From: Thiodiazotropha sp037384425
GTDB lineage: Bacteria > Pseudomonadota > Gammaproteobacteria > Chromatiales > Chromatiaceae
Length of the DNA: 64,000 bases
Direction: 5' to 3'
Assembly: GCA_037384425.1 (NCBI GenBank)
Contig: JARROA010000010.1
Location: 59,578 to 123,577, forward strand
Below are positions 1 through 8,377 of this stretch, one piece after another. Position numbers and translations under genes: made by a program. The stretch's first letter is position 1. Every line of letters begins with the position of its first letter. The notes under the pieces were generated by a model, which was not told the origin of the DNA, did no database searches, and worked only from the letters and a program-made list of their open reading frames with translations.

Positions 1-146
1 GCATAGTTCAAACGCGAAGCGCTTCCACTACTGACCAGCACGACATTCCGCTTCAGCAACGCATCCCAGGCGGCGTGTGTATGATCAAAGGCATTGGCCA
101 CTCCGAATAGCAGGAACAGGCCCAGCGCGGCTACAAGTCGTATCAT
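1..146 (-). CDS. DUF547 domain protein, N-terminal part
   Basis: Only the first 48 or so residues are inside the window; the gene runs off the left edge. The start is hydrophobic (MIRLVAALGLFLLFGVANA) and looks like a Sec signal peptide, so the product is probably exported. The segment that follows, FDHTHAAWDALLKRNVV and then GSASRLNYA, resembles the beginning of DUF547 proteins, whose function is not established. Its ATG overlaps the TGA of the upstream flavoprotein gene (ATGA at 143-146), so the two are very likely translationally coupled. The family call rests on a short segment only. Confidence 0.6.
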   Translation of the reverse strand, partial: MIRLVAALGLFLLFGVANAFDHTHAAWDALLKRNVVLVSSGSASRLNY

Positions 147-2350
147 GTCTGCTCACCGTGCTCCGATAGCAGATGCCCATGCCCCGTTATGAGGCCCTCT
201 CCTCGACGCCAGGCATGATAGCGTTCGACCCACTGCAGCAGCCGTGACGGTGCATGGGCCCGCTTCCAGTTTCCAGCCACATATTTGTTGGCCTCTGCCA
301 ATGTCGGGTAGACATGGATGGTGCCGAGGATCTTATTGAGGCCGATCTTATGACGCATGGCCAACACATACTCCGCCAGCAGGTCACCGGCATGTTCCGC
401 GACGATGGTGACGCCCAGAATCCGGTCTTTACCGGGTACAGTGAGCACCTTGACCATGCCATGTGCCGCTTCATCGGTGATCGCCCGATCGAGGTCGTCA
501 ATGCCATAGCGGGTGACTTCATAAAGTATACCCTGTCCTTTGGCTTCGGTCTCGTTCAGCCCCACTCGCGCGACTTCCGGGTCGATGAACGTGGACCAGG
601 GTATTACTGAATAATCGGCGCGGAACTTCTTGATCGGATCGAACAACGCATTGACCGCGGCGTACCAGGCCTGGTGAGCGGCTGTGTGAGTGAACTGATA
701 GGGCCCGACCACATCTCCCGCCGCATAGATATTGGGATAGATTGTCTGCAGAAACTGGTTGGTTTCTATGGTGTGGGTTACCGGAATACCCAGTTCCTCC
801 AAGCCAAATCCCCGCAGATTGGCACTGCGACCCACCGCCACCAATAGGGTATCGAAGCCAATTCGGACTTCCCTCCCCTCATCCGCCAGATCCTCGGCAA
901 CAAGAATCTTTTCACCCCCCTCCAAGAGAAACCGCTTGGCCCGATGTTGAAGTCGCAACGCGATACCATCGTCTCGAAAGCGGCGGGCCACCATTTCCGA
1001 CACCTCCGGATCTTCGCGTTGCAACAGTCGTGAACTCCCCTCCACCTGAGTCACCTTTGAGCCGAGTCGGGCAAAGGCCTGTGACAGCTCGGATCCGATC
1101 GGCCCACCTCCGAGTACCAGCAGTCGTTTTGGCTGTTCCCGCAGTGACCAGATGGTGTCAGACGTGAGGTAACCGATCTCCTCGATACCAGGAATATCAG
1201 GTACCCGTGGACTCGCTCCGGTGGCTATGACGATATACCGGGTGGTCAGACTCTTGCGTCCCTGAGAGGTTTCAATCTCCACGCTCCAGGGTGAGGTGAT
1301 ATGCGCACTGCCCTGCACCACTTCCACACCGAGTTCACGATAGCGCTCTTGCGAGTCGTGTGGTTCGATCTGCTTGATCACCCGCTGTACCCGCTGCATT
1401 ACCTCGGCAAAATCAAACTTGGCTTCGATCTCCCCAAGACCGAACGCCTTTGCGCGACGGATTTCCGATACCAGCTTCGCGGAGCGGATCAGCGCCTTGG
1501 AGGGGACACAGCCCGTGTTCAGACAATCACCGCCCATCCGACGCTTCTCGATCAAGCTCACCTTCGCCTTCAAAGCGGCGGCTATATAGGCTGTAACCAG
1601 CCCGGCCGAACCGGCACCAATGACAATCAGATTGCGGTCAAAGTGTTTGGGTCTGCTCCATGGCGCATAGACTTTGCGCTGCTTGAGGAACGCCGCAATC
1701 CGCTTGGCCAGTAACGGAAACAGACCTAGCAGAACAAATGATGCCAGCAGTCCAGGGGAAACTATCCTCTGCAGGGAATCGATACGCGCCAATTGGGTAC
1801 CCGCGTTGACGTAGACCGCAGTCCCCGCCAGCATGCCGATCTGACTCACCCAGAAGAAGGTCCAGGGTCGTATCGGCGTCAACCCCATTGCCAGGTTGAT
1901 AACGAAAAAGGGTAAGACCGGTACCAGGCGCAGGGTAAAGAGATAGAACGCCCCGTCCTGCTCAATCCGGGTGTTCATGGTTCTGATCTTTTCTCCAAAC
2001 CGCTTTTGAACCCAGTCCCGCAGAAGATAGCGGGCCATCAGAAAGGCCAGCGTCGCACCCAGCGTCGAGGCGAAGGAGACCAGTACGGCTCCCCACATCA
2101 GACCGAAAACGGCTCCCGCAGCCAGTGTGAGGATGGCTGCGCCCGGCAGCGAGAGTGCCGTTGTCGCAATGTAGACGATTGCGAAGAGGGTCGCCGCCAG
2201 AAGGGGTTCCGCATCACGCCAAGCCATGATCGCCGCTTGTTCCGACTTGAAGTAATCAAGACTGAAGAAACGCCCGAGATCGAAAAATATATAACTCCCG
2301 ATGAGCCCCATGACAACCAGGGCAAGTAGCCATCTTGGTGTGAGTTTCAC
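143..2350 (-). CDS. TVP38/TMEM64 membrane domain fused to FAD-dependent disulfide oxidoreductase
   Basis: This is a two-part protein of about 735 residues. The first 220 residues are a TVP38/TMEM64 (DedA-like) membrane domain with several hydrophobic helices and the core stretch RLVPVLPFFVINLAMG. The remainder is a class I pyridine nucleotide-disulfide oxidoreductase related to mercuric reductase and lipoamide dehydrogenase. It shows a GAGSAG FAD loop near residue 245, the redox pair CLNTGC (Cys276/Cys281), a second nucleotide loop GGGPIGSE and a C-terminal dimerisation domain. The substrate is unknown; no mercury-binding N-terminal domain is present. I prefer the GTG at 2350 because GGGAG lies about 8 nt upstream; an in-frame ATG at 2428 would add 26 residues. 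The DUF547 gene follows with a 4-nt overlap. This fusion type is known but not biochemically understood. Confidence 0.85.
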   Translation of the reverse strand: MKLTPRWLLALVVMGLIGSYIFFDLGRFFSLDYFKSEQAAIMAWRDAEPLLAATLFAIVYIATTALSLPGAAILTLAAGAVFGLMWGAVLVSFASTLGATLAFLMARYLLRDWVQKRFGEKIRTMNTRIEQDGAFYLFTLRLVPVLPFFVINLAMGLTPIRPWTFFWVSQIGMLAGTAVYVNAGTQLARIDSLQRIVSPGLLASFVLLGLFPLLAKRIAAFLKQRKVYAPWSRPKHFDRNLIVIGAGSAGLVTAYIAAALKAKVSLIEKRRMGGDCLNTGCVPSKALIRSAKLVSEIRRAKAFGLGEIEAKFDFAEVMQRVQRVIKQIEPHDSQERYRELGVEVVQGSAHITSPWSVEIETSQGRKSLTTRYIVIATGASPRVPDIPGIEEIGYLTSDTIWSLREQPKRLLVLGGGPIGSELSQAFARLGSKVTQVEGSSRLLQREDPEVSEMVARRFRDDGIALRLQHRAKRFLLEGGEKILVAEDLADEGREVRIGFDTLLVAVGRSANLRGFGLEELGIPVTHTIETNQFLQTIYPNIYAAGDVVGPYQFTHTAAHQAWYAAVNALFDPIKKFRADYSVIPWSTFIDPEVARVGLNETEAKGQGILYEVTRYGIDDLDRAITDEAAHGMVKVLTVPGKDRILGVTIVAEHAGDLLAEYVLAMRHKIGLNKILGTIHVYPTLAEANKYVAGNWKRAHAPSRLLQWVERYHAWRRGEGLITGHGHLLSEHGEQT

Positions 2351-2697
2351 GGTCGGATCTCCCAATAGCATCAACACGATTGTTCTCTCTGTCGGGGATC
2401 GACGGAAATACTTACAGCAGTACAGCATGCGTGTCTGTCACTGGCATGGTACTCCCGTCCGGCCGACGGGAGTTCAAGCGATTGGAAGCAGAGTTTTCTT
2501 CAAGCGTACCAAGCCATCCATGACAAAGGGCTGCGAAATATCGTCTCTACTGAACAGGGTTCTCCAGCTGTCATCGGGCCATTTCGCTCCCGGACGAAGC
2601 AGCTTGCGAATAGCAAACCGTCGTGTATTCGGATACCCTTCCGTGACAAGCGGCGGCTATGCAATGGATCGTCTCGTTATAATAATCAGCTTATGCC
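2351..2697. other. Divergent intergenic region
   Basis: This stretch separates the flavoprotein (leftward) from the XRE regulator (rightward). A TATAAT hexamer at 2678-2683 lies only about 15 nt before the regulator's ATG, with no convincing -35 and no clear ribosome site, so the regulator mRNA may have a very short leader. No other feature is evident. Confidence 0.4.
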
Positions 2698-3477
2698 ATG
2701 GCTCAGACACAACAACTCATCGATGCCTTGAAACGGACCCTGAAGGCACACGGCCTGACCTACAACAACGTGGCCGGGCACCTGGGTCTCTCCGAAGCAA
2801 ATATAAAACGGCTCTTCTCCAAGCGGAGTTTTACCCTGGAGCGACTGGACCAGATCTGTCAGATGATGGGAATGGAGATCTCCGATCTGGTACAGGAGAT
2901 GAACGACCGGACCGGAGCCGCGGCCATCACCGGATTGTCGCTGGAACAGGAAGCGGAGATCGCCGGTAACCTCGAACTGCTTCTGGTCACGGTCTGTGTG
3001 CTCAATCGATGGACGATGCAGGAGATCATCGAACGGTTTCACATCACCGAGAGTCAATGCATTCAGCATCTGGCCAGACTGGACCGGCTACGGCTCATCG
3101 AGTTGCTGCCCAAGAACCGGGTCAAGGTGCTCGTCGCACGCAACTTCAAGTGGCAGGAGAACGGCCCGATTCAGCGCTTCTTCCTCGACAAGATCGAGGC
3201 CGATTTCTTCTCCTCCCGCTTCGATCACCAGGATGAACGCCTGATCGTGATCAACGGCATGCTGGCGGAGAGTTCCAATCGGGTGTTCCAGCGCAAGATG
3301 GAGCATCTGGCCAGGGAGTTCGATGAGTTGAACGACGATGACGCCAAGCTGGCTCTGGACGAACGCGTTGGCACCACGGTGGTGATCGCCATGCGCCCCT
3401 GGTCCTACGGTCTGTTCGACGCCTTGCGCAAGCCCGAACCGAGAGCGGAACAGAAGGCAAAACCTCGGAAGCCCTAG
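2698..3477 (+). CDS. XRE-family helix-turn-helix regulator
   Basis: The protein has 259 residues. Residues 5-65 form a Cro/C1-type helix-turn-helix (TYNNVAGHLGLSEANIKRLFS, then LERLDQICQMMGMEISDL). The C-terminal 190 residues have no motif I recognise, but a second helical DNA-binding-like stretch is possible around residues 100-140 (MQEIIERFHITESQCIQHLARLDRL), giving a possible two-HTH layout. It is monocistronic, transcribed away from the flavoprotein gene and followed by about 190 nt before the PspA-like gene. The target is unknown. No sensor domain or cysteine cluster is evident. Confidence 0.8.
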   Translation: MAQTQQLIDALKRTLKAHGLTYNNVAGHLGLSEANIKRLFSKRSFTLERLDQICQMMGMEISDLVQEMNDRTGAAAITGLSLEQEAEIAGNLELLLVTVCVLNRWTMQEIIERFHITESQCIQHLARLDRLRLIELLPKNRVKVLVARNFKWQENGPIQRFFLDKIEADFFSSRFDHQDERLIVINGMLAESSNRVFQRKMEHLAREFDELNDDDAKLALDERVGTTVVIAMRPWSYGLFDALRKPEPRAEQKAKPRKP

Positions 3478-3665
3478 CATCGGCGTCCGTCAGGGCGTTG
3501 CCCACCCTCTCCATAGAACACCCGGTCAAAACACTCGCAAACCCGAATAGTATCGTTTTTGTATACTTCTGGGTGTCTTTCAGGTTCCTTTTCGAACTCC
3601 TGTAGAAATAAGTATCATCATGATCGATCCTTTGGACACCTTTAAAAACCAAAGGAAGTCGCAAA

Positions 3666-4322
3666 ATGAACCTTTTCAAACGCCTATCCGTCAGCGTTCG
3701 TTCGCAGCTGGACGAGGCTGTCAGTCGTCTCGAAAACCACGATGCGGTCATCGACGCCGCCCTGCAGGAGAGCCGGGAGGCCATAGCCCGTCTCAAGTTG
3801 CAGCAGTCCCGTATCAACCGAAAGATCCAGGCAATCGACGCTGAGCTGGGGAAAGCGCAACAGGACGAGCAGGACTGGGTGCGCCGGGCCAAGTCCCTGG
3901 CGCGTTCGGATGAAGCGCAGGCGCTGAGCTGTCTCGAACGCCGGGACCGATGCCGTCAGCAGATCGAACAGCTGAGAAATCAGCGCGAACAGTCCACAGA
4001 GATGGCATATCGCCTGGGTCAGCAGCTGTCGAAGCTGGAGCAGAAGCTGATCGATGATGAACAGCGTCTGCAGGAGTTCCGCGGACGGGATCTCTCGGCC
4101 AAAGCCGAACACGCCATGCAGGAGGTCATGGGCTCGGAATCGACCAACCTTGATCAGGCCTTTGACCGCTGGGAGCTGGATATCACCCGCAATGAACTGA
4201 GTCAGGAAGCGGTGAATCCCATGGCCTCGGACTATGACTCCCTGGAACAGCACTTTCAGCGGGAAGAGCGCCTGCAAGCACGCAAGGCGGAACTCAAGGC
4301 CCTGATGGAGGATGAGTCATGA
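3666..4322 (+). CDS. PspA/IM30-family coiled-coil protein
   Basis: The product has 218 residues and is almost entirely helical and charged. It begins MNLFKRLSVSVRSQLDEAVSRLE, the short amphipathic N-terminus followed by long coiled-coil typical of PspA/Vipp1/IM30 proteins, which bind stressed membranes and form ESCRT-III-like assemblies. It is close to the usual PspA length. Its stop codon overlaps the start of the downstream membrane-protein gene (ATGA at 4319-4322), so the two are probably made together. No PspF gene and no clear sigma-54 promoter are seen upstream, so the standard enterobacterial Psp circuit is absent here. Family assignment is reasonably secure; function by analogy only. 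Confidence 0.8.
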   Translation: MNLFKRLSVSVRSQLDEAVSRLENHDAVIDAALQESREAIARLKLQQSRINRKIQAIDAELGKAQQDEQDWVRRAKSLARSDEAQALSCLERRDRCRQQIEQLRNQREQSTEMAYRLGQQLSKLEQKLIDDEQRLQEFRGRDLSAKAEHAMQEVMGSESTNLDQAFDRWELDITRNELSQEAVNPMASDYDSLEQHFQREERLQARKAELKALMEDES

Positions 4323-5653
4323 ACTATTCCGACCACAGCTTGGAGACCCTGGTTGAGGAGCCATGCCAAGTCGACGAGGGAGTCGACTGGCGCTCACGGA
4401 TCGTAAACCATCTGCAAATCTCGAACATACTCCGATTGGCCGGCGGCGGCTTCACCATCGCGGCCATAATCATCTTTCTGTTTCAACGCTGGGAGAACGC
4501 CAGCGATCTCTATCGCTATGGCATGATCTTCGGCGAAACCCTGATCCTGGCCGGATTGGGATTCGCCACCAGCCACTGGCTCAAGGACCAACGCAGTGCC
4601 CGGGTGTTTCTCGGCCTGAGTCTGGTCTCCACCAGCGCCGTCTTCACCATCCTGGCCGCGATGATTCACTCTCAGGTGCAGTGGATGCCGGTAGCCACCA
4701 ATCTGCCCGATTTCGCGGTCTGGGCCATAGACTCGATGGATAGCGTCCTGCCCTTGCTGGCGGCCAGCTTCATCGTGCTGGGCGCGCAGTCGCTGTTCAC
4801 GCTCACGGTGCTGGCGCGACCCGCCGCGCGCGGTCTCAGTCTGCTGCTGATGCTGAACATCAGTCTGTTGCTGCTGCCGATTCGCGATATGGGCATCACC
4901 ACTCTGATAGTGCTTCCCGCGCTGTTGTTTGGATTTCGCACGATCACGAGGTTACGCAAATCCACGCCGGCTATGCGCACCGCTGAGGGTGCGATGGCCG
5001 GCCTGCTGGTGCTGCTGCCGCTTGTCATCATGATCGGCCGGGGCGCCTCGCTCTACGCGCATGGACCGGTGGCCATAGGCAGCCTGGCACTCCTCACCTA
5101 TCTGGTACTGAGGCAGATCGCACAGTCGATCACTCAGGCGCCGCGGTTCAGAACCGTACTGGAAGTTGTTTCCCTGCTGCCGGCCGCGGTCGCGTCCCTG
5201 CAACTGGTTACACTGATCGACTACAACATTCCTCTGCTGAGCCCCTGGCTGATCGTGATTTTCGGTGTCACCCTGAGTGTTTTCCTGATGGACCTGGCGC
5301 TGCATGCCGCTTCGGGGCGCGAGCGCTACCTGCGCGCCGCGCTGTATACGGTGTTGTTGGTATCGGTCATCCATGAAGCCTCCTATCCGACTGTCGCCAG
5401 CGCCCTGTTTGGTCTGGTGGTCTCCGCCCTGGTGCTGTTCTTCAGCATTGCCGTCAGAGAGCAGAGTGTGCTGAAGCTCTCCATACTGCCCCTGCTCGGC
5501 AGTCTTATCCTACTGGTCAGCAAGATCGTCTTCACGCTCAATGCCGGCACCTGGATCAGCATGACGATTCTGGGCATGGCGACCATCGTCCTCGCCGCTG
5601 CGGTGGACCGCTATGGGAAACAACTGATGGAAGCGGTTCAAAAGCTGAAATAG
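4319..5653 (+). CDS. Polytopic membrane protein, partner of PspA-like protein
   Basis: The product has 444 residues. The N-terminal 45 residues are soluble and acidic; the rest is a run of about 12 hydrophobic segments (for example FTIAAIIIFLFQRW, GLSLLLMLNISLLLLPI and SALFGLVVSALVLFFSIAV). There is no transporter motif or catalytic signature that I recognise. The layout, with a short soluble N-terminus then many helices, recalls DUF2157-type membrane proteins, but this is weak. The gene starts inside the stop of the PspA-like gene and is followed by a strong terminator, so it is the last gene of a two-gene operon. A role in membrane stress together with the PspA homologue is inferred from context only. 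Confidence 0.65.
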   Translation: MNYSDHSLETLVEEPCQVDEGVDWRSRIVNHLQISNILRLAGGGFTIAAIIIFLFQRWENASDLYRYGMIFGETLILAGLGFATSHWLKDQRSARVFLGLSLVSTSAVFTILAAMIHSQVQWMPVATNLPDFAVWAIDSMDSVLPLLAASFIVLGAQSLFTLTVLARPAARGLSLLLMLNISLLLLPIRDMGITTLIVLPALLFGFRTITRLRKSTPAMRTAEGAMAGLLVLLPLVIMIGRGASLYAHGPVAIGSLALLTYLVLRQIAQSITQAPRFRTVLEVVSLLPAAVASLQLVTLIDYNIPLLSPWLIVIFGVTLSVFLMDLALHAASGRERYLRAALYTVLLVSVIHEASYPTVASALFGLVVSALVLFFSIAVREQSVLKLSILPLLGSLILLVSKIVFTLNAGTWISMTILGMATIVLAAAVDRYGKQLMEAVQKLK

Positions 5654-5680
5654 ATCCGGCTTCACAAGCCTCATGAGTGA

Positions 5681-5720
5681 CAACGGCGATGTGCCTCAAG
5701 CACATCGCCGTTGTCTGTTT
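5681..5720 (+). terminator. Rho-independent terminator
   Basis: A perfect 14-bp inverted repeat (CAACGGCGATGTGC at 5681-5694 and its complement at 5700-5713) encloses a 5-nt loop and is followed by TCTGTTTT. It ends the PspA-like/membrane-protein operon 28 nt after the stop codon. Confidence 0.88.
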
Positions 5721-5879
5721 TGTGAAAGAAATAGCCCTGCAGTGCGTCACAAAGTCGATAGTAGCGAGGTCAGGGTTTCGACTAGAATTGCGAGCAAATT
5801 TCATGAAAAACAATGTGTTTGAACATCTTTTTGAAGTCCGGTCAAAAGCGGGACGTCCACGTTGCTACGGCACAGGCCA

Positions 5880-5907
5880 TTGACTTGACCGTACGGTCTA
5901 CTATAGT
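5880..5907 (+). promoter_or_regulatory. Promoter and operator of the tetR gene
   Basis: A good sigma-70 promoter is readable: TTGACT at 5880-5885, a 16-nt spacer and TATAGT at 5902-5907. The spacer is occupied by the palindrome TTGACCG-TA-CGGTCTA (5885-5900), whose central 12 bp GACCGTACGGTC are a perfect palindrome. This is the same half-site as the box in front of tusA and matches the known E. coli NemR consensus TAGACC-N4-GGTCTA at all but one position. A repressor bound here would block polymerase, so autorepression is the likely mechanism. The predicted transcript start falls at about the ATG (5915), suggesting a near-leaderless message. Confidence 0.75.
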
Positions 5908-5914
5908 GGAGGCC

Positions 5915-6523
5915 ATGAAGCAGAGCACCGACACCCGATCACGAATCTTGAGCACCGCCAGAGAGTTGTTCCACGGTCGCAGCTATGCCGATGTGGGCAT
6001 CAAGGAGATCTGCGACCTGGCCAAAGTTCAGAAAGGCAGTTTCTACCATTTCTTCCCCTCCAAACAGGATCTGGCCATGGCGGTCATCGACGATATGGCC
6101 GGTGACTGGGCTCATGGTTTCGTCGCCGAAGCCTTCGACCGCAATCTGCCTCCCCTGGAACGCCTCGACTATATGATCGACGCCGCTTACTACTGGCAGA
6201 AGGCGGCAAAGGATCTGGAAGGCCGTATGCCGGGCTGCCTGTTCGGCAATCTGGCGCTCGAGGTCAGTACCCGCGACGAGGTGCTGCGGGCAAAGCTCAA
6301 TGCGGTGTTTCAAAAGGCCAGCTCGCGCTTTCACGAAACCCTGGACGAGGCGGTCGAACAGGGCGCGATCCCGCCTCTGGACACGGAGGCGACTGCCCAA
6401 GCGATGCTGGCCTTTCTCGAAGGCGTGATCCTTCTGGCCAAGACCCGTAACGATCCCGAAGTCGTGCGCAAATTGGGGCCTGCGATCAAGACCCTGCGCA
6501 TCGAGCTGGCAATGGAAAACTGA
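5915..6523 (+). CDS. TetR-family repressor, NemR/AcuR-like
   Basis: The protein has 203 residues from the ATG at 5915; in-frame codons further upstream would run through the promoter and operator. The N-terminal 55 residues are a TetR helix-turn-helix (VGIKEICDLAKVQKGSFYHFFPSKQDL). In the ligand domain, MPGCLFGNLALEVS places a cysteine at residue 108, matching the GCL motif that holds the redox-active Cys106 of E. coli NemR, a sensor of reactive chlorine species, quinones and other electrophiles. NemR-type operators precede both this gene and tusA, so it probably represses itself and tusA-dsrE2. The ligand is not known; a reactive sulfur species or oxidant is an attractive guess given the targets. 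Confidence 0.87.
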   Translation: MKQSTDTRSRILSTARELFHGRSYADVGIKEICDLAKVQKGSFYHFFPSKQDLAMAVIDDMAGDWAHGFVAEAFDRNLPPLERLDYMIDAAYYWQKAAKDLEGRMPGCLFGNLALEVSTRDEVLRAKLNAVFQKASSRFHETLDEAVEQGAIPPLDTEATAQAMLAFLEGVILLAKTRNDPEVVRKLGPAIKTLRIELAMEN

Positions 6524-6543
6524 CCATTTTTTTGGGCTGAATC

Positions 6544-6576
6544 TAGACCGACCGGTCTACTTTTGCCTGCTATAAG
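6544..6576 (+). promoter_or_regulatory. NemR-type operator and promoter of tusA-dsrE2
   Basis: A perfect inverted repeat TAGACCG-AC-CGGTCTA lies at 6544-6559, about 50 nt before the tusA start. It is followed by an extended -10 element TGCTATAAG (hexamer at 6571-6576). The position expected for the -35 box is poor in sequence and lies within the palindrome. This geometry suggests repression by the adjacent TetR protein. Confidence 0.75.
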
Positions 6577-6608
6577 CTGACATTCACCAATTGTGAAAGG
6601 AGAGAGCA

Positions 6609-6839
6609 ATGTCTGAAAACGTCCATACCCTAGATGCACGCGGTCTCAACTGCCCCCTGCCCATTCTGCGCACGAAGAAGGCTCTGGCCACGATGGCGGT
6701 GGGTGAAGTGCTGGAGATCACCGCCACCGATCCGGGCTCTATGAAGGACCTGGACTCGTTCTGCAGCCAGACCGGTAACGAGATGCTCTCCAGCCAGCAG
6801 ATCGCCTCCGAGTTCCATTTTCGGATTCGCAAAGTGTAA
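6609..6839 (+). CDS. tusA: TusA-family sulfur carrier
   Basis: This small protein of 76 residues carries the hallmark NCPLP motif (active Cys15, the CPxP signature) of TusA/SirA/YedF proteins. These accept persulfide sulfur on the cysteine and hand it on. In sulfur oxidisers, TusA works with DsrE-type proteins and rhodanese to deliver sulfane sulfur toward cytoplasmic oxidation. A strong ribosome site (AAAGGAGAG) precedes the ATG. It is followed 16 nt later by dsrE2, consistent with the widespread tusA-dsrE2 pairing; no rhodanese gene is adjacent. It lies just downstream of a NemR-type operator. Confidence 0.93.
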   Translation: MSENVHTLDARGLNCPLPILRTKKALATMAVGEVLEITATDPGSMKDLDSFCSQTGNEMLSSQQIASEFHFRIRKV

Positions 6840-6855
6840 TCAGCAACAGGAGTGA

Positions 6856-7464
6856 ATGATGAATAATGTAGCGGCTATACCACCTATGGAGTCTCAACAG
6901 CTCAACGACTGGTTCGATCGCAGGTTCGAAGAGAAGATGTCACAGCGGGAGGCGTCTCACACGCCATCCATGACGATCATCGCCACCAAGGGCACTCTGG
7001 ATATGGCCTACCCCCCTTTCATTCTTGCTTCGACAGCCGCAGCCTTGGGTTGGGATGTCGCCATCTTTTTCACTTTCTATGGTCTGGCTCTGCTGAAAAA
7101 GGAACTGGAACTCAAGATATCTCCCCTCGGCAATCCCGCAATGCCCATGAAACTGCCTCAGGGTCCCGCTTGGTTGCAGGGAAAGGAGCTATCCATTCCC
7201 ACCTCGGTCATGTCGCTGTTACCCGGTTTTGAAAGCATGGCAACAGGAATGATGCGCAAAACCATGGACCAAAAAGGGGTTGCCCGAATCGAAGAGTTGC
7301 GATCGCTCTGCATCGAGGCCGAAGTCAAACTGGTAGCCTGCCAAATGACGGTTGATCTGTTCGACTACGGAAAGGATGACTTCATCCCTGAGATCGAGGA
7401 ATGGGTCGGTGCCGCGAGCTTTCTGCCCCGGGCACAAAAGGCCGACGTCAATCTATTTGTGTGA
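6856..7464 (+). CDS. dsrE2: DsrE2-like sulfurtransferase
   Basis: The protein has 202 residues and belongs to the DsrE/DsrF/DrsH-like superfamily. Typical features are SMTIIATKGTLDMAYPPFILASTAAALGWDVAIFFTFYGL (split here for reading; residues 38-77) and the segment with Cys152 and Cys162 (SLCIEAEVKLVACQMT). DsrE2 proteins exchange persulfide sulfur with TusA in dissimilatory sulfur metabolism and are often weakly membrane associated. The ATGATG start leaves two possible initiators; the second (6859) has slightly better spacing from AGGAG. It is the last gene of the tusA operon. The substrate is inferred from family and context. Confidence 0.88.
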   Translation: MMNNVAAIPPMESQQLNDWFDRRFEEKMSQREASHTPSMTIIATKGTLDMAYPPFILASTAAALGWDVAIFFTFYGLALLKKELELKISPLGNPAMPMKLPQGPAWLQGKELSIPTSVMSLLPGFESMATGMMRKTMDQKGVARIEELRSLCIEAEVKLVACQMTVDLFDYGKDDFIPEIEEWVGAASFLPRAQKADVNLFV

Positions 7465-7769
7465 TATACGCCCCGCGAGCAGCCTCCGGGTAAGCTGTCA
7501 AAGCTGAACCCGGATGCTCTGGGCGGTGCTGTTCCCGTTACTGGCCAGTTCCATGAATGAGCTCGGTTGCGATCGGATTGCTGCAACACGCTCGCTCGCA
7601 TTCACTTCTCCTCACCACACTGTGTAAGGTCCTGCAGCATCCTCCGTCCACTGTGTACAGCCTGAAGCGCAGCGCTACGGAGTCGGGTCTGTGGATACCC
7701 GTTCGATGATGGATTGACGATGGAGTGAGTGGACCGATGCAACGAGAGAGTCAAATAGTGGAAGAGCAT
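7465..7769. other. Intergenic region after dsrE2
   Basis: No gene is supported here. In-frame codons upstream of the chosen arsC-like start (GTG 7725, ATG 7737) would extend that protein but lack conserved sequence. There is no clear terminator for the tusA operon. Confidence 0.4.
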
Positions 7770-8276
7770 ATGGTGGGAACCGGCGGGAAAAGAAACCTAT
7801 TGGTGCTGTGTACCGGCAATTCAGCCAGAAGCATCATGGCAGAGGCTGTTTTTAATCACTTCGCCGGACGCTACTTCAAAGCGTTCAGCGCAGGCAGCAC
7901 TCCGACAGGGCGGGTCAATCCGTTAGCGCTGGAGTGCATTGCCCGTTTTAGCGAAGAAACTTCAAGCTACCGCAGTAAGGACTGGCGGGAGTTCGCATCA
8001 CCGGACGCCCCCACCTTGGATCTTCTGCTCACGGTGTGCGACAACGCAGCAAAGGAAGTTTGCCCACTTCTGCCCGGCAACTTACCCCATGTACACTGGG
8101 GCTTTGCCGACCCGACGGCTGTCAATGGCGATATCGAGCAGGCACGTGGGGCTTTCGATCACTGCTTCAACGCCATCAGGAGCCGTGTCGAGGCATTGAT
8201 CCACTTACCCCTCGATCTCTACAGCACCAAGCGACTCGCACGTCTGATGGAAGGCTATGCTCCGGGTAAAAACTGA
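7770..8276 (+). CDS. Low-molecular-weight phosphatase-fold arsenate reductase
   Basis: From the ATG at 7770 the protein has 168 residues. The phosphatase P-loop CTGNSARS sits at residues 14-21, and a second redox motif TVCDNAAKEVCP (Cys90, Cys98) follows. Three cysteines in this arrangement are typical of thioredoxin-linked ArsC proteins, which reduce arsenate to arsenite. GGAAG lies upstream of the chosen start; an extended form from 7725 would add 15 unconserved residues. There is no arsenite pump or ArsR next to it, so a role in arsenic resistance is probable but stands alone here. A protein-tyrosine phosphatase function is the alternative. Confidence 0.8.
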   Translation: MVGTGGKRNLLVLCTGNSARSIMAEAVFNHFAGRYFKAFSAGSTPTGRVNPLALECIARFSEETSSYRSKDWREFASPDAPTLDLLLTVCDNAAKEVCPLLPGNLPHVHWGFADPTAVNGDIEQARGAFDHCFNAIRSRVEALIHLPLDLYSTKRLARLMEGYAPGKN

Positions 8277-8377
8277 CGCTCTGATGGTGAAACAGTAGTA
8301 GGAATTGAAACCTTCGAATCGACGGCAGGTAATGACTACAATGATCAATCCTTCGATTGATTTCCGTGTTTTCACCG

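Noticed and set aside
3478..3665. Possible sigma-54 promoter before the PspA-like gene
   Set aside because: No TGGCAC-N5-TTGC type sequence with correct spacing was found.
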